From: Paeniglutamicibacter sulfureus
GTDB taxonomy: Bacteria; Actinomycetota; Actinomycetes; Actinomycetales; Micrococcaceae
Reading direction: 5' to 3'
Assembly (NCBI RefSeq): GCF_039535115.1
Contig: NZ_BAAAWO010000001.1
Location: 4,464,001 to 4,528,000, forward strand
DNA length: 64,000 nucleotides
Part shown: positions 43,422 to 53,328 of the stretch, piece by piece
How the letters are laid out: every line of letters begins with the position of its first letter
Numbering within the stretch: position 1 is the stretch's first letter
Notes under the pieces: model-generated
What the model was told of the DNA's origin: nothing
The model's input: only the letters and a program-made list of their open reading frames with translations
The model's database searches: none
Program-made: the position numbers and the translations under genes

Positions 43422-44951
43422 GTGACTGAGCGCGAACCGATGACCCAGATTGACGGCGAAGAGCTGCCCCGCACCTACGAGGTGCGCACCTTTGGCTGCC
43501 AGATGAACGTGCATGATTCCGAACGCCTCTCCGGCCTGCTGGAGGACGCCGGGCTGGAACGCAAGGACGAAGCCTTGACCGGCGAGGTCGCCGACGTGGT
43601 CGTGTTCAACACCTGCGCCGTGCGCGAAAACGCTGACAACAAGCTCTACGGCAACCTGGGCATGCTGGCACCGCTGAAGCGCGAACGCCCGAACATGCAG
43701 ATCGCCGTCGGCGGGTGCCTGGCCCAGAAGGACCGCGACACCATCCTGAAGAAGGCCCCCTGGGTCGACGTTGTCTTTGGCACCCACAACATTGGTTCGC
43801 TGCCCACCCTGCTCGCCCGCTCGCGCCACAACAAGCAGGCCGAGCTGGAGATCCTCGAGTCCCTGGACGTCTTCCCCTCGACCCTGCCCACGCGCCGCGA
43901 GTCGGTGTACGCCGGCTGGGTGTCGATCTCCGTGGGCTGCAACAACACCTGCACCTTCTGCATCGTGCCCTCGCTGCGCGGCAAGGAGAGGGACCGCCGA
44001 CCCGGCGAGATCCTCGCAGAGATCGAGGCGCTGGTGGCGGACGGCGCGATCGAGGTCACCCTGCTGGGCCAGAACGTGAACTCCTACGGCGTCGAATTCG
44101 GCGACAAGCTCGCCTTCGGAAAACTGCTGCGCGCCTGCGGACAGATCGAGGGCCTGGAGCGCGTGCGCTTCACCAGCCCGCACCCGGCCGCCTTCACCGA
44201 CGACGTCATCGACGCCATGGCCGAGACCCCCAACGTGATGCCGCAGCTGCACATGCCGCTGCAGTCCGGCTCGGACAAGGTCCTCAAGGACATGCGCCGC
44301 TCCTACCGCTCGAAGAAGTTCTTGGGCATCCTGGACAAGGTGCGCGAGCGCATCCCGCACGCAGCCATCACCACCGACATCATCGTCGGGTTCCCGGGCG
44401 AGACCGAAGAGGACTTCCAAGGGACCTTGGACGTGGTCGAGGCCTCCCGCTTCTCCACCGCCTTCACCTTCCAGTACTCCAAGCGCCCCGGCACCCCGGC
44501 CGCAGACCTGCCGGACCAGCTGCCCAAGGCGGTGGTGCAGGAACGCTACGAACGGCTCACCGCGTTGCAGGACCGCATCGCCAAGGAAGAGAACGCCAAG
44601 CAGGTCGGGCGCACCGTCGAGGTGTTGGTGACCGAGCAGTCCGGCCGCAAGGCCGGGGAAACCCACCGTCTCTCCGGCAGGACCACCGACCAGCGCCTGG
44701 TGCACTTCTCCGTGCCGGCCGGCGCCGAGGCACCGCGTCCGGGCGACCTGGTCACCGTGCCGGTCACCGGGGCCGCAGCCTTCCATTTGGTCTCCGACCC
44801 GACCACCGACCAGTACTCGCTACGCCGCTCGCGCGCCGGCGACGCGTGGGACCGCGCCCAAGCCGAAAGCTGCGGGGTTCCCACCCCCGGTTCGGGCCCG
44901 ACCGGGAGCAAGACCAACCTGGGCATGCCCTCGCTGATGGTCCGCGGCTAG
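43422..44951 (+). CDS. miaB: tRNA-2-methylthio-N6-dimethylallyladenosine synthase
   Basis: MiaB adds the 2-methylthio group to i6A37 of tRNA. The 509-residue radical-SAM protein has the auxiliary-cluster cysteines [17 protein letters not shown] and VGGCLAQKD, the radical-SAM C-x3-C-x2-C in [20 protein letters not shown], and a C-terminal TRAM domain ([20 protein letters not shown]). The GTG at 43422 ([12 protein letters not shown]) has an ATG six codons in. It precedes miaA, which makes its substrate, by four bases. Confidence 0.96.
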   Translation: MTEREPMTQIDGEELPRTYEVRTFGCQMNVHDSERLSGLLEDAGLERKDEALTGEVADVVVFNTCAVRENADNKLYGNLGMLAPLKRERPNMQIAVGGCLAQKDRDTILKKAPWVDVVFGTHNIGSLPTLLARSRHNKQAELEILESLDVFPSTLPTRRESVYAGWVSISVGCNNTCTFCIVPSLRGKERDRRPGEILAEIEALVADGAIEVTLLGQNVNSYGVEFGDKLAFGKLLRACGQIEGLERVRFTSPHPAAFTDDVIDAMAETPNVMPQLHMPLQSGSDKVLKDMRRSYRSKKFLGILDKVRERIPHAAITTDIIVGFPGETEEDFQGTLDVVEASRFSTAFTFQYSKRPGTPAADLPDQLPKAVVQERYERLTALQDRIAKEENAKQVGRTVEVLVTEQSGRKAGETHRLSGRTTDQRLVHFSVPAGAEAPRPGDLVTVPVTGAAAFHLVSDPTTDQYSLRRSRAGDAWDRAQAESCGVPTPGSGPTGSKTNLGMPSLMVRG

Positions 44952-44955
44952 GGGC

Positions 44956-45864
44956 ATGGCCTCCGAGCAGCTGCCGGTCCTGGCGGTCGTTGGCCCCACC
45001 GGGACGGGAAAGTCCGATCTGGCGATCGCCCTTGCCAGGGAACTGGGCGGGGAAATAGTCAACGCCGATGCCCTGCAGTTCTACCGCGGGATGGACATCG
45101 GCACCGCCAAGCTTCCGCCGGCCGAACGCGGCGGGGTACCGCACCACCTGCTCGACATCATGGATGTCCGCCAAGAGGCCAGCGTGGCACGTTTCCAGGC
45201 CGAGGCACGCCAGGCCTTCGGCGAGATCCGCGCCCGCGGGTTGGTGCCCATCCTGGTCGGCGGGTCCGGCCTGTATGTGCGTGCTGCCCTGGACGAGATT
45301 GATTTCCCGCCGACCGACCCGGACGTTCGCCGGCGGCTGGAAGCCGAGGCGGCGCAGGCGGGGATTGCCCCGTTGGCAGCACGCCTGGCTGAGGTCGATC
45401 CCGAGTCGGCCGCCAGGAACCTTGATGACCGGCGACTGATCCGGGCCCTGGAAGTCCACGAAATCAGCGGCAAGCCGTTCAGCTCCTTCATGCCCCGGAG
45501 GCAGTACCACGTCCCTGCGCTCCAGATCGGACTGAACCTCGAGCGTGCCCTGTTGCACGATCGGTTGGCGGCACGGGTGGGCAAGATGGTCGAGCTCGGT
45601 CTGTTGGAGGAGGTGCGCCGGCTTGATGCCCAGGGGCTTCGGGATGGAAAGACCGCCTCGCGGGCCATAGGCTATGCCCAGTTCCTGGCGGTGCTCGACG
45701 GCACCATGTCGGTGAAGGAAGCCACGGAAAAGACGGTGATTGCCACGCGCCAATTTGCGCGCCGGCAGGTCACCTGGTTCGGGGCCGATGACCGGGTGAA
45801 CTGGTTTGACCCGACGGATCCCCACATGCTGTCGAGGGTCCTGGAGACCATCCGGAAACCCTGA
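44956..45864 (+). CDS. miaA: tRNA dimethylallyltransferase
   Basis: MiaA transfers a dimethylallyl group to A37 of tRNAs reading UNN codons. The 302-residue protein has the P-loop [46 protein letters not shown] and [14 protein letters not shown], all family signatures, and ends with [20 protein letters not shown]. The ATG at 44956 follows the miaB stop by four bases. Together miaB and miaA form a two-step tRNA modification unit that continues toward dapF. Confidence 0.96.
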   Translation: MASEQLPVLAVVGPTGTGKSDLAIALARELGGEIVNADALQFYRGMDIGTAKLPPAERGGVPHHLLDIMDVRQEASVARFQAEARQAFGEIRARGLVPILVGGSGLYVRAALDEIDFPPTDPDVRRRLEAEAAQAGIAPLAARLAEVDPESAARNLDDRRLIRALEVHEISGKPFSSFMPRRQYHVPALQIGLNLERALLHDRLAARVGKMVELGLLEEVRRLDAQGLRDGKTASRAIGYAQFLAVLDGTMSVKEATEKTVIATRQFARRQVTWFGADDRVNWFDPTDPHMLSRVLETIRKP

Positions 45865-45931
45865 TCCGCGGCCTTGGCGGGGGCTGGCCGGAAATAGGTG
45901 CCGCGGCCTGGATCCCCGTATCCTTGGAGGC

Positions 45932-46888
45932 ATGAGTGCGAGCAAACCCGCCATGACGACCACGCCAACCCTGCAGTCCATCGTGGGTGGCCTGAGCTAT
46001 GCCAAGGGACACGGAACCGGAAACGATTTCGTCCTCATTTCCGACCCGGCGGATGAACACCGGCTCGAGGCCGAACAGGTCGCCGCGCTTTGTGACAGGC
46101 ACCGCGGCATTGGCGCCGACGGCTTGATCCGCGCGGTTCCCTCCAGCTCGCTGGCGGAGGGCAGGGAAGTCCTGGAAACGAGCCCCGAGGCCTATTGGTT
46201 CATGGACTACCGCAACGGCGACGGGTCCGTGTCGGAGATGTGCGGCAATGGCGTGCGCGTGTTCGTCCATTTCCTACTGAGCGAAAAGCTGGTGGAGCTT
46301 CCGGTGGGGGAGCAGCTGGCCATTGGCACGCGGGCCGGAGTGAAGCTGGTGACCCGTCTTGAGGACGGATATGCCGTGGACATGGGTCCCTGGGAGTTCA
46401 TCTTCGAGCAGGCAGCCAAGCAAAACGGGCTGGATTCGAAGGTTTCCACCGCCGGACTGGGCAATGCCCGCGGTGCCCTAAGCATTTCCATGGGCAACCC
46501 CCACACCGTCGTGGCACTGGCCAACGCCGGTGAATTGGAAAACCTGGAGCTCTTTGCGATCCCCGAGGTGCAGCCGCTGCCCCCGCACGGCACCAACGTC
46601 GAATACGTCCTTGCCGCAGACCCGGTGGTCCAAGACGGTGTCGGGTCCTTGCGCATGCGCGTGCACGAACGCGGCGTGGGGGAGACCCTGTCGTGCGGCA
46701 CCGGGGCCTGCGCCGCCGCCGCTGCCACGCGACACTGGGCCCAGGCCCAGGACATCCGAAACTGGAAGGTCCAGGTGCCCGGCGGCGAGGTTGGCATCGA
46801 GTTCATCCGGGGAGCCACGGGACGTGAACACGTGGTGCTCAGCGGGCCCGCAGTCCTGGTCTCCCGCGGCCGGATCACCGAGATCTGA
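45932..46888 (+). CDS. dapF: diaminopimelate epimerase
   Basis: DapF converts LL- to meso-diaminopimelate for lysine and peptidoglycan. The 318-residue protein has KGHGTGNDFVLI at the start of the fold, the first catalytic cysteine in SEMCGNGVRVFVH and the second in LSCGTGACAAAAAT. The ATG at 45932 has GGAGG only one base upstream, so the ATG at 45953 (MTTTPTLQS) is a fair alternative. It follows miaA and is distinct from the DapF-fold CntK in the metallophore operon. Confidence 0.95.
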   Translation: MSASKPAMTTTPTLQSIVGGLSYAKGHGTGNDFVLISDPADEHRLEAEQVAALCDRHRGIGADGLIRAVPSSSLAEGREVLETSPEAYWFMDYRNGDGSVSEMCGNGVRVFVHFLLSEKLVELPVGEQLAIGTRAGVKLVTRLEDGYAVDMGPWEFIFEQAAKQNGLDSKVSTAGLGNARGALSISMGNPHTVVALANAGELENLELFAIPEVQPLPPHGTNVEYVLAADPVVQDGVGSLRMRVHERGVGETLSCGTGACAAAAATRHWAQAQDIRNWKVQVPGGEVGIEFIRGATGREHVVLSGPAVLVSRGRITEI

Positions 46889-46893
46889 GACAG

Positions 46894-46930
46894 CAATGGC
46901 CGGATTCCCGCAAGGGGAATCCGGCCATTG
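46894..46930. terminator. bidirectional hairpin after dapF
   Basis: A perfect 16-bp stem (CAATGGCCGGATTCCC at 46894-46909 with 46915-46930, five-base loop) lies between the convergent dapF and methyltransferase genes. There is no T-run; strong U-less hairpins of this kind often end genes in high-GC actinobacteria. Confidence 0.75.
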
Positions 46931-46942
46931 GCGTAAAGAGGG

Positions 46943-47560
46943 CTAGGAGGCCTCGGGGCGCGCCACGCGCAGAATGCGGAAGGCCTTGTCCGTCGAGACC
47001 CGCTCGATGTCCCAGTCCTGGGGCAGGACAGTGCCCAGCCACTTCTGCAGGGAATCGGCACCCAGGTTCTTCTGGACCACCAGCCAGGCGATCCCGCCCG
47101 GGGCCAGTCGCGGAAGCCACAGCAGCAAAAGCTCGTGCAGGGCCTCTTTGCCGATGCGGATCGGAGGATTCGACCACATCGTGTCGAATGTCAGCTCCGG
47201 GTCGATTGCTTCGGGAAGCGCCACGACCACGTTTTTCAATCCCAGGGCTGCGGCATTGTCACGGGTCAGGCCGAGGCTTCGCTCGTTCACATCAACCCCG
47301 TACACCGTCGCCTCCGGGGAGGCCATGGCCATCGAGAGCGCAATGGGTCCCCAGCCGCAGCCGATGTCCAGGAGGTTTCCGCTGACCGAGGGATCGGGAA
47401 CGCCGTCCAGGAGAATGGCGGTTCCCTTGTCGATCCTGTCCGGGCTGAAGATGCCGCCGGAGGTTTGCACCTTGTGCACGGCGCCGCGCAACTCGACGCT
47501 GATGTGGCGCCGCTTCTCTGGGGTGGAAGGCTGGGCGCTGAAATAATGTTCCGGGCTCAT
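46943..47560 (-). CDS. class I SAM methyltransferase, RsmC/RlmG-like
   Basis: A 205-residue methyltransferase with motif I LLDIGCGWGPIALSMAMAS, acidic loop VYGVDVNERSLGLTRDNAAA and catalytic SNPPIRIGKEALHELL. The N-P-P-I-R motif and the opening EHYFSAQPSTPEKRRHISVE mark the RsmC/RlmG group that methylates guanines in rRNA. It is only the C-terminal half of E. coli RsmC in length, as is normal for the short actinobacterial form. The exact rRNA target is not visible. It is convergent with dapF and divergent from hflX. Confidence 0.88.
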   Translation of the reverse strand: MSPEHYFSAQPSTPEKRRHISVELRGAVHKVQTSGGIFSPDRIDKGTAILLDGVPDPSVSGNLLDIGCGWGPIALSMAMASPEATVYGVDVNERSLGLTRDNAAALGLKNVVVALPEAIDPELTFDTMWSNPPIRIGKEALHELLLLWLPRLAPGGIAWLVVQKNLGADSLQKWLGTVLPQDWDIERVSTDKAFRILRVARPEAS

Positions 47561-48133
47561 CTTGGCAGGTTAACCGCCCGGGGGCGGCAAACCCAAACCC
47601 GTGGCACGAATTCGGGCGCTGGAAGTGTGTGAGATGCCTCAATGCGCCAAGCCGGGGCAAGTGATAGAGTTTTCCCTATGACTTTCCTGTAAGACGCATC
47701 AAGCACACCATCGACCCCGGGTCCTTCCCCCACTGGAGCTGCAGGCTCATTGGCTGGAAGGCGGCCCACTGAGGGCGATTGGCTGTCGCGCCGAAAAGTC
47801 ATTCCGCCGAGGCGAACCTTCGAAACCATAACGTTTCCAAGATCAGGTTCGCGCGAGGGCGCATCACTTTTCGCGATCGACATGGCCCGCGCCGCGTATG
47901 CAGGCGCCGGCCCCACGCAATCGCCATTCCCAGCACGAGCGAGACTCCGACTCGATCGTGCCACTGACACTGACACCAAATTCGGCGCTTGCCGACCCGC
48001 GCGCGGCATCCAGCCCAAGGAGCAAACCATGCATCCATTCACCGAACCCGGACATCCAAGCAACCAATCCACGCACAACGCCGCTTCTGTGGGTGCGGGG
48101 CACTATTCTGGAATACAGCAAACTAAGGGGAAC
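47561..48133. other. 573-base divergent region upstream of hflX
   Basis: Frames on both strands stay open here (47750-48133 in frame with hflX, and 47557-48078 leftward), but I see no family motif. An AAGGAG at 48017-48022 followed by ATG at 48029 is a strong start that would add 35 residues to HflX. TATTCT at about 48104 could be a -10 element for a shorter transcript that starts hflX at 48134. Confidence 0.4.
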
Positions 48134-49705
48134 ATGACCAATCCACAAACTTCCGGCCCGCAGGACAACGAGATGGACGAGGCCAAGCTCCAAGCCGCCA
48201 TCGAACGGATCCTCGCCAGCGACAAGGCCGCGGCCAGCAAGAGCAGCCACTTCGGCGCACCCGAAGACGAGGGCGTGCTTTCCGGACGGGCCCAGGCCCT
48301 GAGCAAGTTCACCGGCGAGCATTCCTCCTCCGACGGCGACCAGCAGGAGTTGGCCGAACGCCGAGCCCTGAGGCGCGGCGCCAGCCTTTCAACCGAACTC
48401 GAGGACGTCACCGAGGTCGAATACCGCCAGCTGCGCCTCGAGCGCGTCGTGCTGGCCGGCATTTGGAACGAGGGGACCGCCCAGGATGCGGAAAACTCGC
48501 TGCGCGAGTTGGCGGCACTGGCCGAGACCGCGGGTTCGGAAGTGCTCGACGGAATGGTGCAGCGCCGTGCAAAGCCGGATCCCGGCACGTACCTGGGATC
48601 GGGCAAGGCCTTGGAATTGCGCGAAATCGTGGCGGCCACCGGTGCCGACACCGTCATCATCGACACCGAACTCGCCCCGTCGCAGCGCCGCGCCCTGGAA
48701 GACGTCGTCAAGGTCAAAGTCATTGACCGCACCGCCTTGATCCTGGACATCTTTGCCCAGCATGCCAAAAGCCACGAGGGCCGCGCCCAGGTCGAACTCG
48801 CCCAGCTCGAATACCTCCTGCCGCGCCTGCGCGGCTGGGGCGACTCGATGTCCCGCCAGGCCGGTGGCCGCGTGGGTGCTGCAGGCGGCGGCATCGGATC
48901 CCGCGGCCCGGGTGAAACCAAGATCGAACTGGACCGCCGGCGCATTCGCGACCGCATGGCAAAGCTCCGCAAGGAGATCAAGGGAATGCTGCCGGCCCGC
49001 GAGTCCAAGCGCGCGAACCGCAAGCGCAATGCGGTGCCGTCGGTGGCCATTGCCGGGTACACCAACGCCGGCAAGTCCTCGTTGCTCAACCGGCTCACAG
49101 ATGCCGGGGCACTGGTCGAAAACGCCCTGTTCGCAACGCTGGATCCCACGGTCCGCCAGGCCGAAACCAGCGACGGGCTGACCTATACGCTCGCTGACAC
49201 CGTCGGCTTCGTGAAGTCACTGCCCACCCAGCTGATCGAGGCCTTCCGCTCCACCTTGGAGGAAGTGGCCGACGCCGATTTGATCCTGCACGTTGTGGAT
49301 GCGTCGCACCCGGACCCGGAAGGCCAGATCCAAGCCGTGCGCGAGGTGCTCAACGACGTCGACGCGCGCAACATCCCGGAGATCATTGTCCTGAACAAGG
49401 CGGATGTCGCCGACCCGTTCGTGGTCGAGCGCCTGCGCCAGCGCGAGCCGAACCACGTCATCGTCTCGGCGCGCACCGGCGAAGGCATCGACGAATTGCA
49501 GGCCCGGATCAGCGCCGCAATCCCGAGGCCCAATGTCCAACTAGAATTGATGATTCCCTATGATCGAGGCGACGTGGTCAACAAGCTCCACGGCGCCGAG
49601 GCCGAGATCCTGGCCGTCGAACACACCGAAACGGGAACCCGCATGATGGTCAAGGTCCGCGAAAGCATGGCCGCAGAAGTGGAGCAATTTAGTATTCATG
49701 GCTGA
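48134..49705 (+). CDS. hflX: GTPase HflX
   Basis: HflX is a ribosome-binding GTPase that splits stalled or stressed ribosomes. The 523-residue protein has the N-terminal HflX domain (PDPGTYLGSGKALELREIVA, VIDRTALILDIFAQHAKSHE), a Gly-rich linker (GGRVGAAGGGIGSRGPGE) and the G domain with G1 GYTNAGKSS, G3 DTVGFVKSLP and G4 NKAD. The ATG at 48134 (MTNPQTSGPQ) follows AAGGGG; a stronger site precedes an in-frame ATG at 48029. It overlaps dinG by 8 bases. Confidence 0.94.
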   Translation: MTNPQTSGPQDNEMDEAKLQAAIERILASDKAAASKSSHFGAPEDEGVLSGRAQALSKFTGEHSSSDGDQQELAERRALRRGASLSTELEDVTEVEYRQLRLERVVLAGIWNEGTAQDAENSLRELAALAETAGSEVLDGMVQRRAKPDPGTYLGSGKALELREIVAATGADTVIIDTELAPSQRRALEDVVKVKVIDRTALILDIFAQHAKSHEGRAQVELAQLEYLLPRLRGWGDSMSRQAGGRVGAAGGGIGSRGPGETKIELDRRRIRDRMAKLRKEIKGMLPARESKRANRKRNAVPSVAIAGYTNAGKSSLLNRLTDAGALVENALFATLDPTVRQAETSDGLTYTLADTVGFVKSLPTQLIEAFRSTLEEVADADLILHVVDASHPDPEGQIQAVREVLNDVDARNIPEIIVLNKADVADPFVVERLRQREPNHVIVSARTGEGIDELQARISAAIPRPNVQLELMIPYDRGDVVNKLHGAEAEILAVEHTETGTRMMVKVRESMAAEVEQFSIHG

Positions 49706-51704
49706 GGAATCAGAGGTCATCGCCCTGTTGGACGAAGCAGTGTCCAGCATGGGCGGGCAAAGCCGTCCGGGCCAGCACGAGATGACACGCCAGGTCGTGC
49801 GCGCCATGGAAACCGGTGAACACCTGCTGGTGCAGGCAGGAACCGGAACCGGCAAGTCCATGGCCTATCTGGTTCCGGCGCTGGCGCACGCGCTGGGATC
49901 CGAAAAACCTGTGGTGATTTCCACCGCAACCCTCGCGCTGCAGGCGCAGATCGTCGGGCGCGATGTGCCGCGCCTGTTGTCGTCCCTGAAAGACAAACTG
50001 CCACGCGAGATGGAAGTGGCCCTGGTCAAGGGCCGCTCCAACTACGTGTGCCAGTACAAACTCAGCGGCGGATACCCGGACGACGACGAGGGCGCCCTGT
50101 TTTCCATGGAATCCGGCACCCCCGTTCTCGGTGGTTCCTCCGAGGGCCCCGGCTCTGCCCTGGGCCAGGAAGTGGTGCGCCTGCGGCAGTGGGCCGAACG
50201 AACCGACAGCGGTGACCGCGACGACCTGACCCCGGGAGTCAGCGACAAGGCCTGGCGCCAGGTTTCGGTCAGCGCGATGGACTGCCTGGGCGCGCAAAAG
50301 TGCCCCATGGCCGCCGAATGTTTCAGCGAACTGGCACGCGCCCGAGCGGCCGACGCCGACGTGGTGATCACCAACCACGCCATGCTGGCCGTCTCGGCCT
50401 TCGAAGGCCTGGCCGTGCTGCCGGACTTCGACACCGTCATCATTGACGAGGCCCACGAGCTGCAGGACCGGGTGACCAGCTCGGTGACGCGGCCGCTGTC
50501 GGTCAACATGGTCCAGACCGCCGCTTCGGCTGCCCGCAAGCACTGCTCGGTGAGCGTGGACGCGCTGAACCAGGGCGCCAAGGCCCTGCAGCGTGCGCTG
50601 GAGGGAGTGCCCACCGGGCTCATGGCCCGCGGCCTGAACGAGGACCAGGAAGCCGCGATCAACCAGATCGCCGAAGCCGCACGCGTGGTGCTCTCCGACT
50701 CCAAGCCCGAGGCCAACGCCCCTGCGGACGGGGGACGCCAGATGGCCCGTTCCCAGGTCATGTACCTGGTGGAGCAATGCACCAAGATGCTTGAAATGAC
50801 CGAGGAGCGCGAGGTGATCTGGGCCTCTCGGCCCGGCCACTTCAGCCCCGGGGAGGGCTATGTCCAACCGGACGAGTCAAGCCAGCCGACCTTGATGGTT
50901 GCACCGCTCTCGGTGGCGGGAAAACTCAGGGAAGGTCTCTTCGACGGCCGGACCGTCATCCTCACGAGCGCAACCCTGGCCATCGGTGCGGCGTTTGAAC
51001 CGGTGGCAGGATCCCTGGGGCTCGTGGGGGACGGGGCGCCGACCTGGAACGGCGTCGACGTCGGCAGTCCCTTCGACTATCCCAAGCAGGGCATCCTCTA
51101 CGTTGCCAAACACCTGGCCAAGCCCGGGCGCCAAATGTCCCAGGAGACGCTTGCAGAGATCGAGGATCTCATCAAGGCCTCCAACGGCGGGGCGCTGGCG
51201 CTGTTTACCTCCCGCCGCGCGGCCGAGGACGCTGCGGAGATCCTGCGCGCACGCCTGGACATTCCCATCCTGTGCCAGGGCGAGTCCAGCATGAAGGCGC
51301 TGGTCGACCAGTTCTCGGCGGAGCCCGATACCTGCCTCTTTGGGACGATGACGCTGTGGCAGGGCGTCGATGTGCCGGGAAACGCCTGCCGATTGGTCAT
51401 CATCGACAAGATCCCGTTCCCGCGCCCGGATGATCCGCTCTCCTCGGCACGCAGCCGCGATGTCGCCAAGCACGGCGGAAACGGTTTCATGGCCGTGGCC
51501 GCAAGCCATGCGGCGGTGCGTCTGGCACAGGGTGCGGGCCGCCTGATCCGCTCGGTCAACGACAAGGGCGTGGTCGCGGTGCTCGACTCGCGCCTGGCCA
51601 CCGAACGCTACGGAACGTTCCTGCGGGCTTCCCTGCCACCGCTGTGGGCAACACCGAACAAGGCCACCGTCATTTCCGCGCTCGAAAGGCTCAGCGAGGG
51701 CTGA
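49698..51704 (+). CDS. dinG: DinG-family ATP-dependent DNA helicase
   Basis: A 668-residue superfamily 2 helicase of the XPD/DinG type. It has Walker A QAGTGTGKSMAYLVPAL, four cysteines for a 4Fe-4S cluster (SNYVCQY, MDCLGAQKCPMAAECF), the DEAH box TVIIDEAHELQDR, and C-terminal motifs FTSRRAAEDAAEIL, LFGTMTLWQGVDVPGN and QGAGRLIRS. The family unwinds 5'-3', resolving R-loops and replication blocks. It overlaps hflX by 8 bases and lies convergent to lexA. No LexA box is seen in front, so SOS induction would have to come from elsewhere. Confidence 0.93.
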   Translation: MAEESEVIALLDEAVSSMGGQSRPGQHEMTRQVVRAMETGEHLLVQAGTGTGKSMAYLVPALAHALGSEKPVVISTATLALQAQIVGRDVPRLLSSLKDKLPREMEVALVKGRSNYVCQYKLSGGYPDDDEGALFSMESGTPVLGGSSEGPGSALGQEVVRLRQWAERTDSGDRDDLTPGVSDKAWRQVSVSAMDCLGAQKCPMAAECFSELARARAADADVVITNHAMLAVSAFEGLAVLPDFDTVIIDEAHELQDRVTSSVTRPLSVNMVQTAASAARKHCSVSVDALNQGAKALQRALEGVPTGLMARGLNEDQEAAINQIAEAARVVLSDSKPEANAPADGGRQMARSQVMYLVEQCTKMLEMTEEREVIWASRPGHFSPGEGYVQPDESSQPTLMVAPLSVAGKLREGLFDGRTVILTSATLAIGAAFEPVAGSLGLVGDGAPTWNGVDVGSPFDYPKQGILYVAKHLAKPGRQMSQETLAEIEDLIKASNGGALALFTSRRAAEDAAEILRARLDIPILCQGESSMKALVDQFSAEPDTCLFGTMTLWQGVDVPGNACRLVIIDKIPFPRPDDPLSSARSRDVAKHGGNGFMAVAASHAAVRLAQGAGRLIRSVNDKGVVAVLDSRLATERYGTFLRASLPPLWATPNKATVISALERLSEG

Positions 51705-51758
51705 GCACGTTGCCTTGCAGGCATCCCGGTCGCGGGAGATGTGCAGGGTGCGCAAACA

Positions 51759-51794
51759 ACAGCGAGGGCCGATCCGATGATCGGCCCTCGCTGT
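51759..51794. terminator. bidirectional terminator between dinG and lexA
   Basis: A perfect 16-bp stem, ACAGCGAGGGCCGATC at 51759-51774 with 51779-51794, on a four-base loop, followed by GTTG. It serves the convergent dinG and lexA genes. Confidence 0.85.
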
Positions 51795-51821
51795 GTTGCG
51801 GGATGAGTTGTGGCTGCGGAC

Positions 51822-52541
51822 CTAGACGGAGCGCATGACCGATACGACCTTGCCCATGACGGTTGCGGCGTCACCAAGGATCGGTTCGTATCGGGAGTTC
51901 TGCGGCAAAAGCCAGGTGTGGCCATCGCGCTGGCGGAAGGTCTTCACCGTGGCTTCGTCCTCGAGCAACGCGGCGACGATGTCGCCGTTGTTCGCCGTCG
52001 GCTGGCGCCTCACGACAACCCAGTCGCCGTCGCAGATGGCGGCATCGATCATGGAGTCGCCGCTGACCTTGAGCATGAAGAGCTCGCCATGCCCCACCAG
52101 CTGGCGCGGCAAGGCGAAAACGTCCTCGATCGCCTGGTCGGCCAGGATCGGTCCGCCGGCGGCAATGCGCCCCACCAGGGGGACCATGGCGGTGTCCGCG
52201 GAGGTTGTCAGTTCCGAGACGTTCATGCCGTTGGCTGCCCTGAGATCCGACTGGCCCTCCACCACCTCGAGCTTGGCCTCGCTCTTGAGCTGCAACGGCA
52301 GCAGGATCTCCATGGCGCGCGGGCGGCGCGGATCGCGCCTGATGTAGCCAAGTTTCTCGAGCTGGCTGAGCTGGTGGGTCACGCTCGAGAGGCTGGCAAG
52401 TCCCACGGCGTCCCCGATTTCACGCATCGACGGCGGGTAGCCGTTGCTGCTCACGGAGCGCTGGATGGTCTCCAGGACCTTCTTCTGGCGAATGGTCAGG
52501 CTCTTCGCGTCGCGTCGAGGGGTTCGTTGTTCGGTCGTCAT
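51822..52541 (-). CDS. lexA: SOS repressor LexA
   Basis: A 239-residue repressor-protease. The N-terminal winged helix reads [20 protein letters not shown] then [20 protein letters not shown]. The Ala-Gly cleavage site lies in [13 protein letters not shown], the catalytic Ser in [20 protein letters not shown], and the Lys in [15 protein letters not shown]. The ATG at 52541 ([10 protein letters not shown]) is chosen; the frame runs on to 52589 but without family support. It is divergent from the LysM gene over a region with a LexA box, so both should be induced by DNA damage. Confidence 0.96.
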   Translation of the reverse strand: MTTEQRTPRRDAKSLTIRQKKVLETIQRSVSSNGYPPSMREIGDAVGLASLSSVTHQLSQLEKLGYIRRDPRRPRAMEILLPLQLKSEAKLEVVEGQSDLRAANGMNVSELTTSADTAMVPLVGRIAAGGPILADQAIEDVFALPRQLVGHGELFMLKVSGDSMIDAAICDGDWVVVRRQPTANNGDIVAALLEDEATVKTFRQRDGHTWLLPQNSRYEPILGDAATVMGKVVSVMRSV

Positions 52542-52727
52542 TGTCAATGCCTCATCCCGATCGTCGCCGGTTGCCCGCGCGTGCCGCAAATTGTCGGTGT
52601 GGGTTGATGTAGTAAATACATCGCTTCACAACCAACATCCTAGTAGACAAAGTCACTGCTTTCAAAGATTTGTTCGAACAGATCTGGACACGTGTCGTCG
52701 AAAAGTGCTAGAAATAAGATACGCACT

Positions 52728-52743
52728 ACGAACACATGTTCGA
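52728..52743. promoter_or_regulatory. SOS (LexA) box between lexA and the LysM gene
   Basis: ACGAACACATGTTCGA matches TCGAACnnnnGTTCGA at 11 of the 12 fixed positions. It is 87 bases from the LysM start and 187 from lexA. A further self-complementary TGTTCGAACA at 52671-52680 and TTCGAAT/GTTCGA half-sites at 52751-52774 may add weaker sites. Confidence 0.8.
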
Positions 52744-52829
52744 AAGATGCGTTCGAATAATCGTCACGTGTTCGACTAGGCGCCCCAGGGTCCCAGCCGG
52801 CCACGTGAATTCAGAGGAAAGGCAAAGAC

Positions 52830-53216
52830 ATGGCAAACACTGCTTTCTCGGCCCCGCTCCACCTTGTAACATCCGACGACTACTTGCCCGAATCCCAGCC
52901 AACGCTGGCACCCCTGCGGCTCACTCGTCGCGGAAAGTTCGTGCTGATCGGACTTCCCATCTTCGTGGTGAGTGCCGCAGCACTGATGCTCCTGGGCCTG
53001 TTCCTTTCCCCGGCCAACGCATCGGCGGAAGTGCCGCTGGGCGTTGACGCGGTCAGCGTCACCGTCATCGAAGGGGATACGCTGTGGGGGATTGCCCGCG
53101 AGTTCGCTCCGCAGCTCGAGCCCCGCGATGCGGTTCAACAGATCGGCGACCTCAACAACCTCAACAGCTCGGTGCTGCACCCCGGTGCCGAACTCTTCGT
53201 TCCCACCGGAAGCTAG
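52830..53216 (+). CDS. LysM-domain SOS cell-division inhibitor (YneA/DivS/ChiZ type)
   Basis: A 128-residue protein with a cytoplasmic head, one membrane helix at about residues 37-60 (FVLIGLPIFVVSAAALMLLG) and an outer LysM peptidoglycan-binding domain (VSVTVIEGDTLWGIAREFAP, with LNNLNSSVLHPGAELFVP). This layout, next to and divergent from lexA, is that of Bacillus YneA, Corynebacterium DivS and Mycobacterium ChiZ, which delay division during the SOS response. The ATG at 52830 follows AGAGGAAAGG. The shared LexA box supports the role; direct evidence of division inhibition is not visible. Confidence 0.88.
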   Translation: MANTAFSAPLHLVTSDDYLPESQPTLAPLRLTRRGKFVLIGLPIFVVSAAALMLLGLFLSPANASAEVPLGVDAVSVTVIEGDTLWGIAREFAPQLEPRDAVQQIGDLNNLNSSVLHPGAELFVPTGS

Positions 53217-53328
53217 CCCCCGCACCGGCGCTCCCGCGGGCGCCGATACAAGGCATTGCGAACCGATTATTACCCTCTGCACCGGCGAAGATTCTTGGCC
53301 CCACCTGCCACCGCCGTAGACTTGGCCC

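Noticed and set aside
47750..48028. N-terminal extension of HflX or a separate gene
   Set aside because: Open frame only; Arg/Thr/Pro-rich with no motif and no ribosome site at its start.
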